Source: Arion vulgaris
Taxonomy: Eukaryota; Mollusca; Gastropoda; Stylommatophora; Arionidae
Direction: 5' to 3'
Length of the DNA: 64,000 bases
NCBI GenBank assembly: GCA_020796225.1
Contig: CM036768.1
Span: 41,118,789 to 41,182,788, forward strand
The position numbers were made by a program, and so were the translations under genes. This document shows, piece after piece, positions 10,301 through 21,818 of the stretch. Within the stretch, counting starts at the first letter, position 1. Each line of letters starts with the position of its first letter. Below the pieces are notes generated by a model. The model worked only from the letters and a program-made list of their open reading frames with translations, did no database searches and was not told where the DNA came from.

Positions 10301-11375
10301 CGTAGGTCCCATGTTCAATTTGAGCAATAAAAAACCCTTAAAAAATCGAAGAGCATGCTGGAAAAACCCCTACCTTGGCTGTTTATTAAGAAAGGGGGAA
10401 AAATGCGGAAAAATTTGAAACAAACACGACAAAGTACTATGTTTTTCAAAATACAGAAACGGGGGGAAAAAAGAACGTTTTGACCAAAAAGGCAGTTATC
10501 AACAAACGACAAACAGGAGGAAAATTTTGAGAACACTTTCAAATGGACATAAGGAAATATGCAAAATTTATCTAATGAAAATCTGGGAATAAAAATGAGT
10601 GCAACACAAAACTAAAAGTGGAAAAGAAGAGAAACAATATACAATCAAGTGAAAATATAAATTATATATATGAAGCAAATACACATATAGATTACAAGGC
10701 ATGAGATGAGAAAGTACTAAGAAGCATAGGAATGTAATGCGTTGAGTCCAAGAGGGCGCAAGGTACCATATAACGAAATAAAACGGTTCTCCAGAGCAAA
10801 TTGACTACGATCATCAGAGGAACATGATCGGATGGCTGTGACCTGACATCGCAAGCTCCTGAATGGCCAGTATCATTGAAATGGGTAGCTACAGGGGTCA
10901 CAGAGCATTGGCATATCGCGCAAGTGTTGGCAATCGGTCACTGAGTCTCTTGCGGTTTCCAATATAGGTCTTGTTGCACCGCTTGCAGATAATGGCATAG
11001 ATAATATTACGGACTCGCACGTGAAACTGTCTTCAATAACAAACGTGGCTTTTGGAAAAGACCCAGTCGGTCTGTATTACATAAGCACACGTGTTGCAGC
11101 CCCCGACGCCACACTGGATGGTGCCAAAATGACTTTGCATATTAGGCTTGAGGCGACTGTGAACCAACATATCCCAAGACTTCTGTCCGCCTTTACGCCA
11201 CCAAATTGATAGTGTTGGAAGATTGAACGTGTCTCAGGATCAGACTGAAGAATGGAGAGATGACGGAATAAGACTTTCTTCACAAGGGAACTATGAGGGT
11301 GGAATGTTAAGACAAGTTTCACCCTGTCAGAATTGGAAGTTCTATGCTGGTTAGAGAGAGCCTCCGAGAAATGAG
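10300..11375 (-). pseudogene. Penelope-like element 3' remnant (RT thumb and GIY-YIG), broken
   Basis: A minus-strand copy of the element at 59438-60983. At 11400-11077 it encodes LTFHPHSSLVKKVLFRHLS and SILQSDPETRSIFQ, the region between reverse transcriptase and endonuclease. At 10901-10692 it encodes TPVATHFNDTGHSG from the GIY-YIG endonuclease domain. The GIY-YIG core itself is shifted. The 3' UTR (10690-10300) matches 59440-59700 but has inserted homopolymers. Penelope elements are retrotransposons whose RT is fused to a GIY-YIG nuclease. This one is not functional. Confidence 0.75.
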
Positions 11376-11535
11376 TTGAACGCGCACATAGCAGATGCAA
11401 GCACCTTATCCGGTATAGCGCTTACGGAAGAAATATTTATTAGAAAAAGATTAAAAACAAAACCAGGAAAGAAGGTGAGAGGGAGACCAAGAAAAAGATG
11501 GATAGATGGCATAGCAGAATACTGTCAAAAAGCAA
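11376..11535 (+). pseudogene. RTE-type LINE C-terminal fragment
   Basis: A short open stretch containing KPGKKVRGRPRKRWIDGIAE, the Arg-Gly-Arg-Pro basic block with a following Trp helix that typifies the C-terminus of RTE-like endonuclease/reverse transcriptase proteins. It lies next to the Penelope remnant in opposite orientation. No other domain is present. Confidence 0.55.
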
Positions 11536-11569
11536 CAAATTATCTCACCCAAGTCACTACCTATCTATT

Positions 11570-12070
11570 CTCTAATCCTGTTTGCCTTTCAGCATCAGGC
11601 CGAAAAGGAGACACCTGGAGCGAGCCTCTCATGCACATTGTCTTTCTTTCTTTCTCCAATCCTGGTTTGCCTCACAGCTTCAGGGTAAGAAGAGTTTTCA
11701 AGCACTGGATTTTGTGTGTGCTTCATAAATAGTCTTTCATCACATCTGTTATCTCTGAGGTCCACCTTTTGCATGGCCGCCTTTTGCTTTGTATCCACTG
11801 TATCGGAGCAACATTGCTCTCTGTGGTATACTGCCTATTGGTAATCTGCTTATGTGGCCGAACCATTTAATTTGTTGCTTCTTGATAAAAGTTCAGTACT
11901 GATGTTGTACCCACTTTTTTCCTGATGTCTGCATTTCTAAGCCTGTCTCTTCTTGTTAATTCCAGCATTCTTTGTAGACACTTCATCTCTGTTGTGACTA
12001 GTTTTCTTTTGTCATTTAATGTCAGTGTGCAGGTTTGGCACTGATAGCATAATGTTGGGAGAAATATTGT
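11570..12070 (-). pseudogene. LINE C-terminal remnant, minus strand
   Basis: On the minus strand degraded phrases of the LINE C-terminus can be read (a KKWVQHQY...KWFGH-like block, then a PIGSIPQRA-like and a KAKGGHAKGG-like basic block), with several stops and shifts. The stretch near 12000-12060 resembles 4140-4210 and 6130-6230 in the tandem duplication. No intact ORF. Confidence 0.4.
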
Positions 12071-12309
12071 GTTGAACCCAAGCCACTAGCAGCGCTAAAC
12101 AGAAAACACAACAATGTGCAACAACCTGTTAACATTGTGACAAAAAGAAGAAATAATAAGCAGTCTAGAATCCTTTTCAAGTTTATAGTTGTCATAAATA
12201 ACTATTGGGCCAATTGTTAGGTATAATAGCAATTTGTATACTGTTGTTTAAATTTTTCATAATCGCATTAATACTCAGCCTATTGAACTGTTTGATGCTA
12301 TGATACTGG

Positions 12310-12540
12310 ACACACTAAGGCCAAGTATCACTGCTGTGACACACATCAATCATGTGCCTTTTGAACATTGGCTGTAATGGCTCTCCATCAAGCTTTGTCT
12401 CTTGCCTCGATGGTATACTCTGCTAGACTTTTGTCTGTCCACTTTCTGATGTTCTCCTCTCAAGTGTATCTTTGTCTTCACCTTACTCTTCTACTGCCCC
12501 TTCCAAAATGGTTTTTAACATAGTGTAATGTGGGTTCAGA
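12310..12540 (-). pseudogene. RTE-type LINE C-terminal remnant
   Basis: The minus strand reads MLKTILEGAVEE followed by degraded RGR-like text, Trp and SLAEAL-like positions, as in other RTE-type C-termini here (compare 34857-35180, MIKYLLEGKAEE). Stops interrupt it. Confidence 0.4.
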
Positions 12541-13230
12541 AGAATTTGGGGGGTGTTCAGGCGATTAGGGTCGGTGGCTCCTTAAAGAAGAAATTAATAA
12601 TAAATATTTTAAAATAAATTATTTTTGTGATTTGCGATTGAATAATCATTAAAAAGTTCAATTCTGCATTTAAATTCCTCTTATGCCCGTCTTACACGAT
12701 CCATTGTTTCATCAATTTTCTATTTCATGCATATAATCATTTGAAAATTGACCATGTATTACTAGAAATATATATAAATTTTCTATGTCAAACAGAAAAT
12801 AGAGCATGTGGAAGGGGGACGTTGGCAAACTTTTATAATGTGGAGGGGGGGCGTTACAAAGTTTGGGAATCTATGACCTAGACTAAAGGAAAATACAGTT
12901 GCACAATATGCTCAAAAACACAAAGAAGTTAAAAAACGTAAACGAAAGTAGATAAAAGATTGTACGTTAATAAACATTCAATGATATTAAAACTGTGTAT
13001 CATAACCCGAGCGTTGAGAGGAAACATGGTATCAAATAAAGTTCTCCAGTTAAATTGGTGAGTCCCTCGCAATAATAGAAGAAATTGTATCTGGTGAGAA
13101 AGAGAATAGTAAGATGGAGAGCGCATTTCAACAGTTGCTAAACTGCTCAAATCCGCTTGTACTTACTGACATTGCAGAGGAATTAGGCATAAACTCCAAC
13201 TCATCTCAGAAGTCAAAGAAGCCATTTGAG
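12541..13230. other. AT-rich stretch without a recognised gene
   Basis: Contains G runs near 12810-12850 (GGAAGGGGGACG, GGAGGGGGGGCG) in otherwise AT-rich DNA. From about 13000 weak LINE-like coding text on the + strand may begin, but I cannot place it. Confidence 0.4.
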
Positions 13231-13239
13231 GGACTGAGA

Positions 13240-13560
13240 TGGTATGATAAGGTTAGGAACGAGGAGCTCAGAGGAAGAACTAAGTAGATACCAATGGAGA
13301 AAGAGCTATGGAAGAGATGCTGCGATGGATAATACATACATTGAGAAGACTGACGAAGCGTTACAAAACAGACACTGTTTTGGAACCCGCAGGGAAAGAG
13401 GAGTAGGGGAAGGCCTGGAGAAGTGAGCTGGAGGCTGATATTAAAAGTATAGGTAAAACATGGAAAGAATTGAATGGGATGGCAAGAGACAGGAAGAGCG
13501 GGAAGAAGTTTGTTGAAGACCCGTGCTCCGTTGGGAGTTGAAAGGTGAAGAAAAAGAAGA
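13240..13560 (+). pseudogene. LINE C-terminal remnant
   Basis: Across two frames the + strand shows an RGVGEGLEK-like basic block, a WRRELEADIKS-like segment, then GMARDRKS and KKFVEDPCSVGS. These match the end of RTE/CR1-type LINE proteins, where a basic GRP block is followed by a MARDR..W motif and the stop. Broken by at least one frameshift. Confidence 0.5.
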
Positions 13561-14482
13561 TGAAGTGAAGAATTTTGTGCAGAAATTCATATGAAGAAAG
13601 AATCAGAAGACTTCTGTTAAAAATTCAAAATGATATATGAAATAAAGAAGTAATTCCAGAAGAATAGAGAATATGCTCTATTATCAAGTTATCAAAGAAG
13701 GGGATTTCGGAAATTTTATAACTGGAGGAGAATAACCATATTATCATTAACATGTAAAATATTGAGGAGAGAAAGTCGCATTGGATCACAAAATTAGGAA
13801 AAACAAGCTGGTTTTGGAAAGGAAACCATGCGTAGATCACATTTTTTACACTGCTCTAGACAGTTCAACAAAGCAATGAATGAAATAGTTCCATGAATAT
13901 AGTTCTTGTTGACCTTACACATTTGATAGCATGCACCGATAAATCATAATAAGCATAATGCAATATATAACCTTTCACGAGGTATCATGTACATTTTTGT
14001 AGCGAGAATAAGCAAGAACTGCAAGAGCAAGTAGACCAACTAGGTAAAACAAGCACAGAATATGGAATGTACGTTAACATTCAGAAAACAAACAACATTT
14101 CATCAAAGAAGGGGTGAAGCCAAAAATAAGTATGAAATACATGGAGAACTACTGAAAAAGTATTTTTTAAATCTTGTATCTAGGACACATGATTACGAAT
14201 GTGAAAAAGAGAATAAAAAGAGAATGGGAATGATCAAAAGTACATTCAATGACATGAGCAAGTTACTAACATCTGAACAGATAACAAATCAGTTAGATGA
14301 TGGATGATTATCAAGTGTTATATCTACTCAGTATTTTCGTATGGTTCAGAAACATGGGCAGTGAACAAGCATTTGAAAGATAGAATTAGTGCCTATCAGA
14401 TGTGGATATACAGAAGAATAGGTCGTATTTCATGGTTCATGGGGGAAAGATAAATCAAGAATTTTTAGTATTTTGGTATTAT
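13561..14482 (+). pseudogene. RTE-type reverse transcriptase remnant
   Basis: Degraded RT phrases include ALDHKIRKNKLVLERKPCVDH (finger region, normally ...QAGFR...CTDHI). Further on an open stretch at 14062-14307 reads KYEIHGELLKKYF and RMGMIKSTFNDMSKLLTS. The latter closely parallels the minus-strand element at 37.1-38.2 kb (IHGELLHQV; IGMAKDNFNSMRKLLTS), so both are one family. The catalytic YADD region is lost here. Many stops. Confidence 0.55.
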
Positions 14483-14493
14483 ATATAGTAATG

Positions 14494-14738
14494 TGAGCAT
14501 ATGTAGCTCAAGCAGTAGTGAACTTGACTACGAACCAAGCGACCTGGTTCAAACCCCATGGTGGACAAGTTTGGAAGCAAATTCGTTTCCGTTGGATTTT
14601 ACAAAAGGTAAAAATAGACCTCACTGTTCAGAAAGCAATGGCAAACTACTGAACGTATAAGTGGTGCCTAGAAAATCAACGACTCGTTTACTGTGGTTGA
14701 TGACTACGTCCTTTAGGATATGTCACGATTTTCATTTC
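14494..14738 (+). mobile_element. tRNA-derived SINE with TSD
   Basis: A 245-bp insert between exact 11-bp direct repeats ATATAGTAATG (14483-14493 and 14739-14749). The 5' part has an A-box-like TAGCTCAAGCAGTAG and a perfect B box GGTTCAAACCC about 40 bp later: a split pol III promoter in tRNA order and spacing. The unrelated body contains GGCAAACTACTG. It disrupts the RTE remnant on its left, so it is younger. Confidence 0.8.
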
Positions 14739-14779
14739 ATATAGTAATGAAGAGAAAATTATTACAGGGAATAAAAAAA

Positions 14780-17700
14780 TCAGACAAATAAAGAGACATG
14801 GCACATTGATCAAAACTTCTCCATTAGAGGCTATGAAATCTTCCGGCAAGATAGGGAAGACCGACTCAAGTGGGGAGTCATGACTGCCATCAAAAACAGG
14901 TTCTCAGCCTGGGAACGATCGCTCCCAATCAACCGACACAGAGGCGATAACCATCTGCCTAAAAACCAATGACAAAGAAATAACAATTTGCAACATATGT
15001 TCACCACCAAACAAATTTATCCACCTAAACAACATACAACCAAACACAGAAAACTGGATAATAGTTGGAGATTTCAACAGCCATTCTCCAAGCTGGGGTA
15101 CTCTGACCTAAATGTAAAAGAGAGGAAGTAGAAGACTTCATCATCAACAACAGTCTTGTTCTTCTAAACAAACCTGATGACCCACACTCATACTACTCCC
15201 GACCTTGGAGAACAACCAGCAACCCAGACCTAGCAATAGTGACTGAAGATGTTGAAAAATTCACGTCGAAGTGTGTGCAATCAACTAGGGGCAGTGACCA
15301 TAAACCCATAATAATCTCCATGAAAGGACAGAGGAACACCCCAAAGGGAACACACCCCCAGCTGGAACTATAAGAAAGCAAATTGGAATATCTTCTCCTC
15401 ACACTAGAAGAAGCCATTAAGAACATGAAAATAAAGAAAATAGCCCTAAACCGCAAACTCCAAACATTCAACAACTGGGTTCTAGATGCAGCAAAACTAA
15501 GATACCAAGAGGAAGAAGGAAGACTACGACCCTATTGGTCCCCTAAACTGGAAGAGCTTCACGCTGAACTCAGCATCCAAAGAGAAAACATGGAAGCAGA
15601 CCCCACAGATGAAAATGTTACCCTACACAACAAGACAAAGGCAATATTTACCAAAGAAAAGAAGAAAAGCATGAGAGACAGTTGGCATGAAAAACTGCCT
15701 CCCTAAATCTAGAGAAAGACACTAAAACTATGGAACCTCACAAAAACCCTAAATGGTGACAGGACAGAAAGGACCAAAACTGTGCTACACACAGATACAA
15801 AATTTGAGACCAACAGAGCAGCAGCAGACCTATTAGCTAGAACCTATCAATCGGAAAGTCAAGTCCAAATTCAACAGGCAAGAAAAAGGAAGTTAAAAAC
15901 CAGTCAAAGCAACTGTTGAATAGTCTTAACTCTACAATCCCAACAGACAGCATGACAGCTTATGTTTACTCTGCAGGAGCTAAAAGACCAAATAAAAAGC
16001 TAAAGGAGAAAAAGGCACCTGGAGCGATGGAATTACTCGTACCAATGAATTCTTAAAACCTTGGTCCTCTTGGCAAAAGGTTTCTCCTCAGCATTTTCAA
16101 CCAGAGCTGAAAACAGGTCAAGTTCCATCTACCTGGAAGGAGGACACATCTTCCCATCTTGAAACCAGGCAAGGACAAAAATGACCCAAGAGCTATAGAC
16201 CCATCAGCCTTCTCAGCTGTGCAGGGAAATTGATGAGAGGCTAGTAACAGGAGACGACATGGTACCTAGAAACCAATTCATTGCTCACCCCTGCCCAGAC
16301 CGGATACAGACAAAACAGAAGCACAGAGGACCAACTGGCTTACATCACCCAGGACATTGAAAACACCTTCCAGGAAAGAAAGAAAGTAACAGCCATATTC
16401 TTTGACCTGTCCCGGGCATTCGACACGGTATGGCATGATGGCCTCCCAATGTACAGCCAGAGTAAAAATAGACAACCACCTCAGCAAGATGCAAAAAATG
16501 AAGGAAGGGGTTCCACAGGGCAGTGTGATAGCACCAACGCTATTCTTAATATACATAAATAACATCACCAAATGCTGCCCCCAGAAGGTCTCAACAGCCT
16601 ACATGCAGACGACTTCGCAATCTGGACAGCTGCAGAACACACTCAAAAACATCCTATCTACTGCAAAACAGTGGAAAAAGTGGAGAACTGGACAAAAAGC
16701 TGGGGCCTCAAAATTAACCACACAAAAACCACAGCAACTGTTTTTCCTTCTCCCCACACGAGGAAAAAGTATTCATCAATTTAGAAAACGAAACAATACA
16801 CCAAACAGATACACCCACCTTCCTTTGAATCACCCTAGACAGCAGACTTACCTGGAAGCCAAACATAGACAAAATTCAAAGAAAAGCCATACAAAGACTT
16901 GCTGTGATGAAGAAATTAGTGGCACGTCCTGGGTGCAAATTCAAAAATATTAAAGCAGGTCTACACGGGAGCAGTAAGACCCATCATGGAATATGGCTCC
17001 AGCTCTTGGACAACAGCAGCCAAAACAAACACACAGAAACTAGACAAAGTGCAAAACATGAGCCTAAGAATAACTCTGGGAGCAATGAAAAGCAGTCCTA
17101 TCATAGAAATGGAAAAAATCGCAGACCTCCAGAAAATTTAAAACACACCCAGTTTGAAAAATTAAAACGGCTAAAAGAACACCCTCTACACAAAAAATTC
17201 CAAGAGAAAACAAAAAACAGACTTGCAAGGAAAAGTCCCAACCATCTGGCCAGAGAATTTCATATGCAACATACATACATCCTAGAAACTGACCCAGAAA
17301 TGTGGGAACCCATAATACCAGAGCCATGGACACGCTACCAAAACATGGCCCAAATACACCTAGAAGTCTCAGGAGTAATCTAAAAAGAAATACTAACAGA
17401 GACAGAGCAAAGAGCCATTTCACTCCAAATGCTACGAGAGCAATATCCCACCAGCACATGGACACATGTGTTCACAGATGGCTCAGCTACAGATGCTACC
17501 AGAAAGGGAGGCAGAGGAATCTACATCACTCACCCTCAAGGAAACACAGAAACACACTCTCTGGCAGCAGGAGAAACATTCACCAACTTTAGAGCAGAGG
17601 CAACAGCCCTTCTTGCAGCCATACAGATTCTCAACGACCAGCAAGTGTCATCAAAAAATATTGCAATCTTTAGCGATTCAAGATCCGCTCTTCAGGCTAT

Positions 17701-18235
17701 CTCATGTCCCAGACAAGACAAGCTCATTCAGGACATACAGCAAAATATCAGCTTGTTGTAAAACAAAATCGGAACTGGTCTTACAGTGGATACCAGCTCA
17801 CTGTGGCATACCAGGAAACGAAAAGGCTGACAAACTCGTAACAAAGTTTTACAGAAGCAAAGACTCTCCTGAAACAATCCAGGAAAATAATCTGGAGAAA
17901 AACAAATGGAGGATACAACCCAGAGCATGACAGTATAAATACACTAAAAGAAAAGCACAGACCACAGTCTTTAGACTTAGACGGACACTGCAGTCTCAGA
18001 GCACACCTCCACAGAATGGGTCTCAGGACTCGGCAGCCTGCACCTGTGGAGCACCAAGGCAGTCTCAGAGCACATCCTGCAAGACTGCCCTAGTCTGAGT
18101 AGTGAGAGATTGGAGATCTGGTCAACAGAAACAACACTACAAGACAAACTATGGGGAACCGGTGAAGACCTCAAGCGCACCGTCCTGTTTATGACACATA
18201 CCGGAGTAGTCGCATAGCAAAAGTTGATTGCAGAA
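14780..18235 (+). pseudogene. Long EN-RT-RNase H LINE, decayed
   Basis: The most complete element of the window, about 3.4 kb, with domains in the expected order. (1) APE-type endonuclease: GYEIFRQDREDR near 14840, VGDFNSHSPSWG near 15065 with the DxN motif, GSDHKP near 15293. (2) Reverse transcriptase: TGYRQNRSTEDQ and FDLSRAFDTVWH (16305-16435), GVPQGSVIAPTLF (~16508), HADDFAIW (~16602, the catalytic DD in HADD form). (3) RNase H: FTDGSATD (~17470), FSDSRSAL (~17670), PAHCGIPGNEKADKL (~17798). (4) C-terminal Cys-rich tail near 18000-18080 and an (AAG)n 3' end near 18230. At least five frameshifts or stops make it inactive. The overall plan fits a Jockey/I-superfamily element; the exact clade is undecided. 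A truncated sister copy is at 50752-51263. Confidence 0.85.
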
Positions 18236-18239
18236 GAAG

Positions 18240-18375
18240 AAGAAGGAAATCAAAACTTTATTAGCGGGTAAAGTGGAAGGACGGCCAGCAAGAGAAAGAC
18301 CCAGACTCAAGTGGGAGGGAACCATCAAGAGGTGGACAAATTACAGCCTGGTAGAGTGCACGAACTCCGCAACAG
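18240..18375 (+). pseudogene. LINE C-terminal fragment
   Basis: One frame reads LLAGKVEGRPARERPRLKW and IKRWTNYSLVECTNSA, the basic GRP-type block plus SL.EC helix of an RTE-type C-terminus. It directly abuts the AAG tail of the preceding LINE. Confidence 0.5.
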
Positions 18376-18482
18376 TCTTAATGGTTTCTGGATAAAATGC
18401 ACCGTAAACAGAACGGCGTGGTCTGATTAGAACCTTCGACTCGTAAGTCAAGGGCGTAACCACCTAGGCACAGAGACCCCCA
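18375..18482 (-). mobile_element. tRNA-derived SINE head, minus strand
   Basis: The minus strand begins GGGGGTCTCTGTGCCTAGGT with an A-box-like TAGGTGGTTACG and a weak B box GGTTCTAATC, followed by CGTTCTGTTTACGGTGC. The same head, with a better B box, occurs at 27135-27345. Truncated at its 3' end against the LINE fragment. Confidence 0.55.
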
Positions 18483-18779
18483 AATGTCTTGTGTCTCTAG
18501 CTAGCAACTATAAACTTATGGGCCTTCGGACTCAGGTAAGAATTATGGGAAATCAGACCACAACTACACCACGTGACCTTGCATTCCAGTATTGGTGTAA
18601 ATAGACGATTCATTTTAAAATCAACACAAAATGCTAAATTGAAGTTATATTATGCAAAAAGTTAAGTTTAATAATAAGGAATATCAATATTATGAATATT
18701 TTTCAGCAATAAATAACCATAGACTCACAGAATTGAGTAAAATTGCAAAAGCTGCAGTGTTCTATCAAACATCTATAAT

Positions 18780-19080
18780 TTCAGCCCCTTCTCTGATCTA
18801 GGTCAAGGATTCCCCGGTCAGTTGTCTGGCCTAGTTATCTAGAGTTGGTTGTGCTCTAGCAAAGTGTTCGTGTCTGCAGTTATCATTTTCACTCACATCT
18901 CCTTCAATCTAGATAATGATGCAGATTTATAAATGTTTTGAGTCATCTATACCACCTGCTTCTCTTATGGTATTAATAATATCAGCGCTATCCATTGACT
19001 ATTCTTCCCCGACCACTGCTGTGTCAGCCATGTCATCTGCACGAGGCTCATTGCCTGTACTACCAGTGTCAATGTGTTAA
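18780..19080 (-). pseudogene. LINE RNase H tail remnant
   Basis: The minus strand reads degraded EPRADDMADTAVVGEE and DSADIINTIREAG, matching the post-catalytic RNase H region (ERADRLAS...MDRADIINA-like) of the I/Jockey-type family at 34 and 50 kb. Stops interrupt it. Confidence 0.5.
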
Positions 19081-19365
19081 ATAAGTGAACAATTCTTCTT
19101 TAGACTGGATAGTTTAGGATCTTGTGCAGTGCGGTCTACAGAGTTATATTACAGCTTATGACAAATTGTTTAGACATTATACCTCATTCTATAACTGCTT
19201 CTAAATAGTGTATATCATGTTTAACATCTGCCAATATTACATTTGTGCGTATGTATGTATTTTCCACATGATGTGTTTACTTCATTTGTGAATGCGTTAT
19301 TATATTGATATGTCAGTAACTCTTCATGATTAGATAAATAGCGTATACATTTATATGCTTCCACT

Positions 19366-19487
19366 TCATAGTAATCAACTTCTCATGGGTACGGTGAGCA
19401 AATGGACTTTAGGATGGCTGCTGCAGCGGAGGACAGAGCATGCATGGGAATGCCCAATGTGCTGTGACGTCGATCGCATAACATAAC
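19366..19487 (+). mobile_element. 122-bp extremely 5'-truncated LINE insert with TSD
   Basis: Only the last 122 bp of the RNase H LINE family are present: from AGTAATCAACTTCTC to GACGTCGATCGCATAACATA. It is flanked by 13-bp direct repeats ATATGCTTCCACT (19353-19365, 19488-19500). It is near-identical to 40.26-40.39 and 50.17-50.29 kb, so it is young. Confidence 0.85.
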
Positions 19488-19544
19488 ATATGCTTCCACT
19501 GTTGCCGCTAAACGTCATTCAAGAAATAGATAGTGTTCCAGTAT

Positions 19545-19753
19545 TTTTTTTTTCCCGATCCAGAAGCACTTGAGCTTTTCAGCTCTTCGGCTCGGTGCCA
19601 TGGACATCGTAACCCTTCGGTTCGGTGCCACGAACACCGTAAATCTGGGGAATCTGTGGCTTTTTCGCCATCCCACGGAATTGAACCCGCACACACAGAG
19701 GGATAGTCACCCATAGTCCAACGCGCTACGAACACGCTGGGCAGACGGGCATG
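19545..19753 (-). mobile_element. tRNA-derived SINE with TSD
   Basis: A minus-strand insert of 209 bp between exact 12-bp repeats GTGTTCCAGTAT (19533-19544, 19754-19765). Read on the minus strand it has an A-box-like TCGTAGCGCGTTGGACTAT, a perfect B box GGTTCAATTCC, and a body ending in a short A-rich tail next to the left TSD. A second copy is at 58925-59110. Confidence 0.85.
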
Positions 19754-19829
19754 GTGTTCCAGTATATCACATGGATGACATTGATTAAAGTTATTCTCTG
19801 TCACTCTAATATATGTCTACGGTCGTTGA

Positions 19830-20639
19830 TCCACTTTCTTCTTGGGCACATTCTTGTATTTCACCTTAGGTATAGTTCTTGAGCAGATTCTTGTATTTCA
19901 CTTTAGCTATAGTTCTTGGACAGATTCTTGTATTTCACCGTAGCTATAGTTCTTGGGCAGATATTTGATCACAACTATATAGGTAAAGTTCTTGGTCAGA
20001 TATTTGATCACAACTGTATAGGTATAGTTCTTGGGCAGATATTTGATCACAACTGTGTAGGTATAGTTCTTAGTCAGATATTTGATGACAACTGTGTAGG
20101 TATAGTTCTTGGTCAGATATTTGATGACAACTGTGTAGGTATAGTTCTTGGTCAGATGTTTGATGACAACTGTGTAGGTATAGTTCTTGGTCAGATATTT
20201 GATAACTGTGTAGGTATAGTTCTTGGGCAGATATTTGATGACAACTGTGTAGGTATAGTTCTTGTTATATATTTGATCACAACTGTGTAGGTATAGTTCT
20301 TGTTATATATTTGATCACAACTGTGTAGGTATAGTTCTTGTTATATATTTGATCACAACTGTGTAGGTATAGTTCTTGGTCAGATATTTGATCACAACTG
20401 TGTAGGTATAGTTCTTGTTATATATTTGATCTCAACTGTGTAGGTATAGTTCTTGTTATATATTTGATCACAACTATGTAGGTATAGTTCTTGGTCAGAT
20501 ATTTGATCACAACTGTGTAGGTATAGTTCTTGTTATATATTTGATCACAACTGTGTAGGTATAGTTCTTGTTATATATTTCATCACAACTGTGTAGGTAT
20601 AGTTCTTGGTCAGATATTTGATCTCAACTGTGTAGGTAT
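19830..20639. repeat. 39-bp satellite array, left block
   Basis: Tandem 39-bp units built on GGTATAGTTCTTGGTCAGAT and ATTTGATCACAACTGTGTA, with variants (TTATATATTTGAT replacing GTCAGATATTTGAT). Because 39 is a multiple of 3 and the unit lacks stops in some frames, long artificial ORFs appear on both strands. Continues at 21819 after an RTE insertion. Confidence 0.95.
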
Positions 20640-21818
20640 CATCATCATTAATCCTCTCCGCTCCTCGTGAGCATAGGGCCTCAACAGTTGTTCGCCACTC
20701 TTCTCGGTCTCTGGCTGTTCTTTTTTATGTTCTCCCAGGTCAATTGAGCACTCTTCAGCTCCTCAGTAAGACCTCGTCTCCAAGTCTGCTTAGGCGTCCT
20801 CTTTTCGTTTTCCTGCGGTTCCACTCGAGCACCCGTCTAGTGACACTCGACTGTGTCTTCCGCAAGGTATGGCCTATCCATCGCCATCTTCTCCTCTTGA
20901 CCTGTGTCATCATAGGTTCCTGCCCTGTTCTTATCCACAGATCCGTGTTTGTAACTCTATCATACCATCTCAATCTGAGAATCCGCCGCAAACATCCGTT
21001 GACAAGGTCTGGATCTTATTTGTATTTGCCCTAGTGACTCGCCAAGTTTTCGAGCCATACAGCAACACCGACTTCACATTTGAGCTGAAAATCCCGAGCT
21101 TTGTTTTCGTGGAGATGGCAGCGGACTTCCACACTCATGCAGGATCGCAAAGGCCTGTCGGGCCTTCCTAATCCTAGCATTAATGTCCTCATCTGTACCT
21201 CCTGATCTGCTGATCTTACTTCCAAGGTAGACAAATTCATCCACATCTTCTATGTCCCTTCCCTCAATCAGTATTGGATCTTGCTGTATGTTGTTGCTAC
21301 GCATTACTTTAGTCTTCTCTTGACTGATTTTAAGGCCGACTCGTTGTGCCGTTTGTGCCAGAGCATCCACTTTTTCCTGCATGTCTTGTAGTCTATGCGA
21401 AAGCAAGGCGAGATCGTCCGCAAATCCAGGTCTTCTAGCTTTGACATAAGTGTCCACTGTATGCCTTTTCCAGACCTGGCGTAGGCTGTGCGTGTGACCC
21501 AATCAAGTAGCACCAAGAAGAGGAGGGGTGACAGCAGGCATCCCTGTCTAACACCAGTAGTGACCAGGAACTCCTCTGACAGTCTTCCATCATGAATAAC
21601 CTGGCAGGCAACCCTCTATACAGCTGCCTGATGATGTCGACAGTCTTCTCCGCACCCCATAGTTTCTTAGGATCCCACATTGATTTCTATCTATGCTGTC
21701 AAATGCCTTCTCAAAATCAACAAAGCACACGTAGAGCCTGCCACTCCATTGTTTGTTCCACTATGATTCTTAAGGTGGCTATCTGGTCATTGCAAGATCT
21801 ATCTTTCCGGAATCCCGC
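20640..21818 (-). mobile_element. 5'-truncated RTE-type LINE inserted into the satellite
   Basis: A minus-strand element between copies of CTGTGTAGGTAT (20628-20639 and 21819-21830). It contains the second half of RT, with the FADDLALLSHRLQDMQ catalytic region near 21420, then QTAQRVGLKISQEKTKV and EFVYLGSKISRSGGTDEDI. The C-terminal region KRRRWRWIGHTLRKTQSS follows near 20860-20910, with degraded terminal text. The 3' end is a (GAT)n tail at 20640. A few frameshifts. The sharp ends show that it inserted after the array had expanded. Confidence 0.9.

Noticed and set aside
19545..19753. True tRNA gene on the minus strand
   Set aside because: A and B boxes are present, but the acceptor stem does not close, and the unrelated body plus TSD show it is a SINE.
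19916..20290. 124-codon + ORF and similar ORFs at 22774-23010, 22876-23061
   Set aside because: They are readings of the 39-bp (13-codon) satellite, open on both strands by periodicity.
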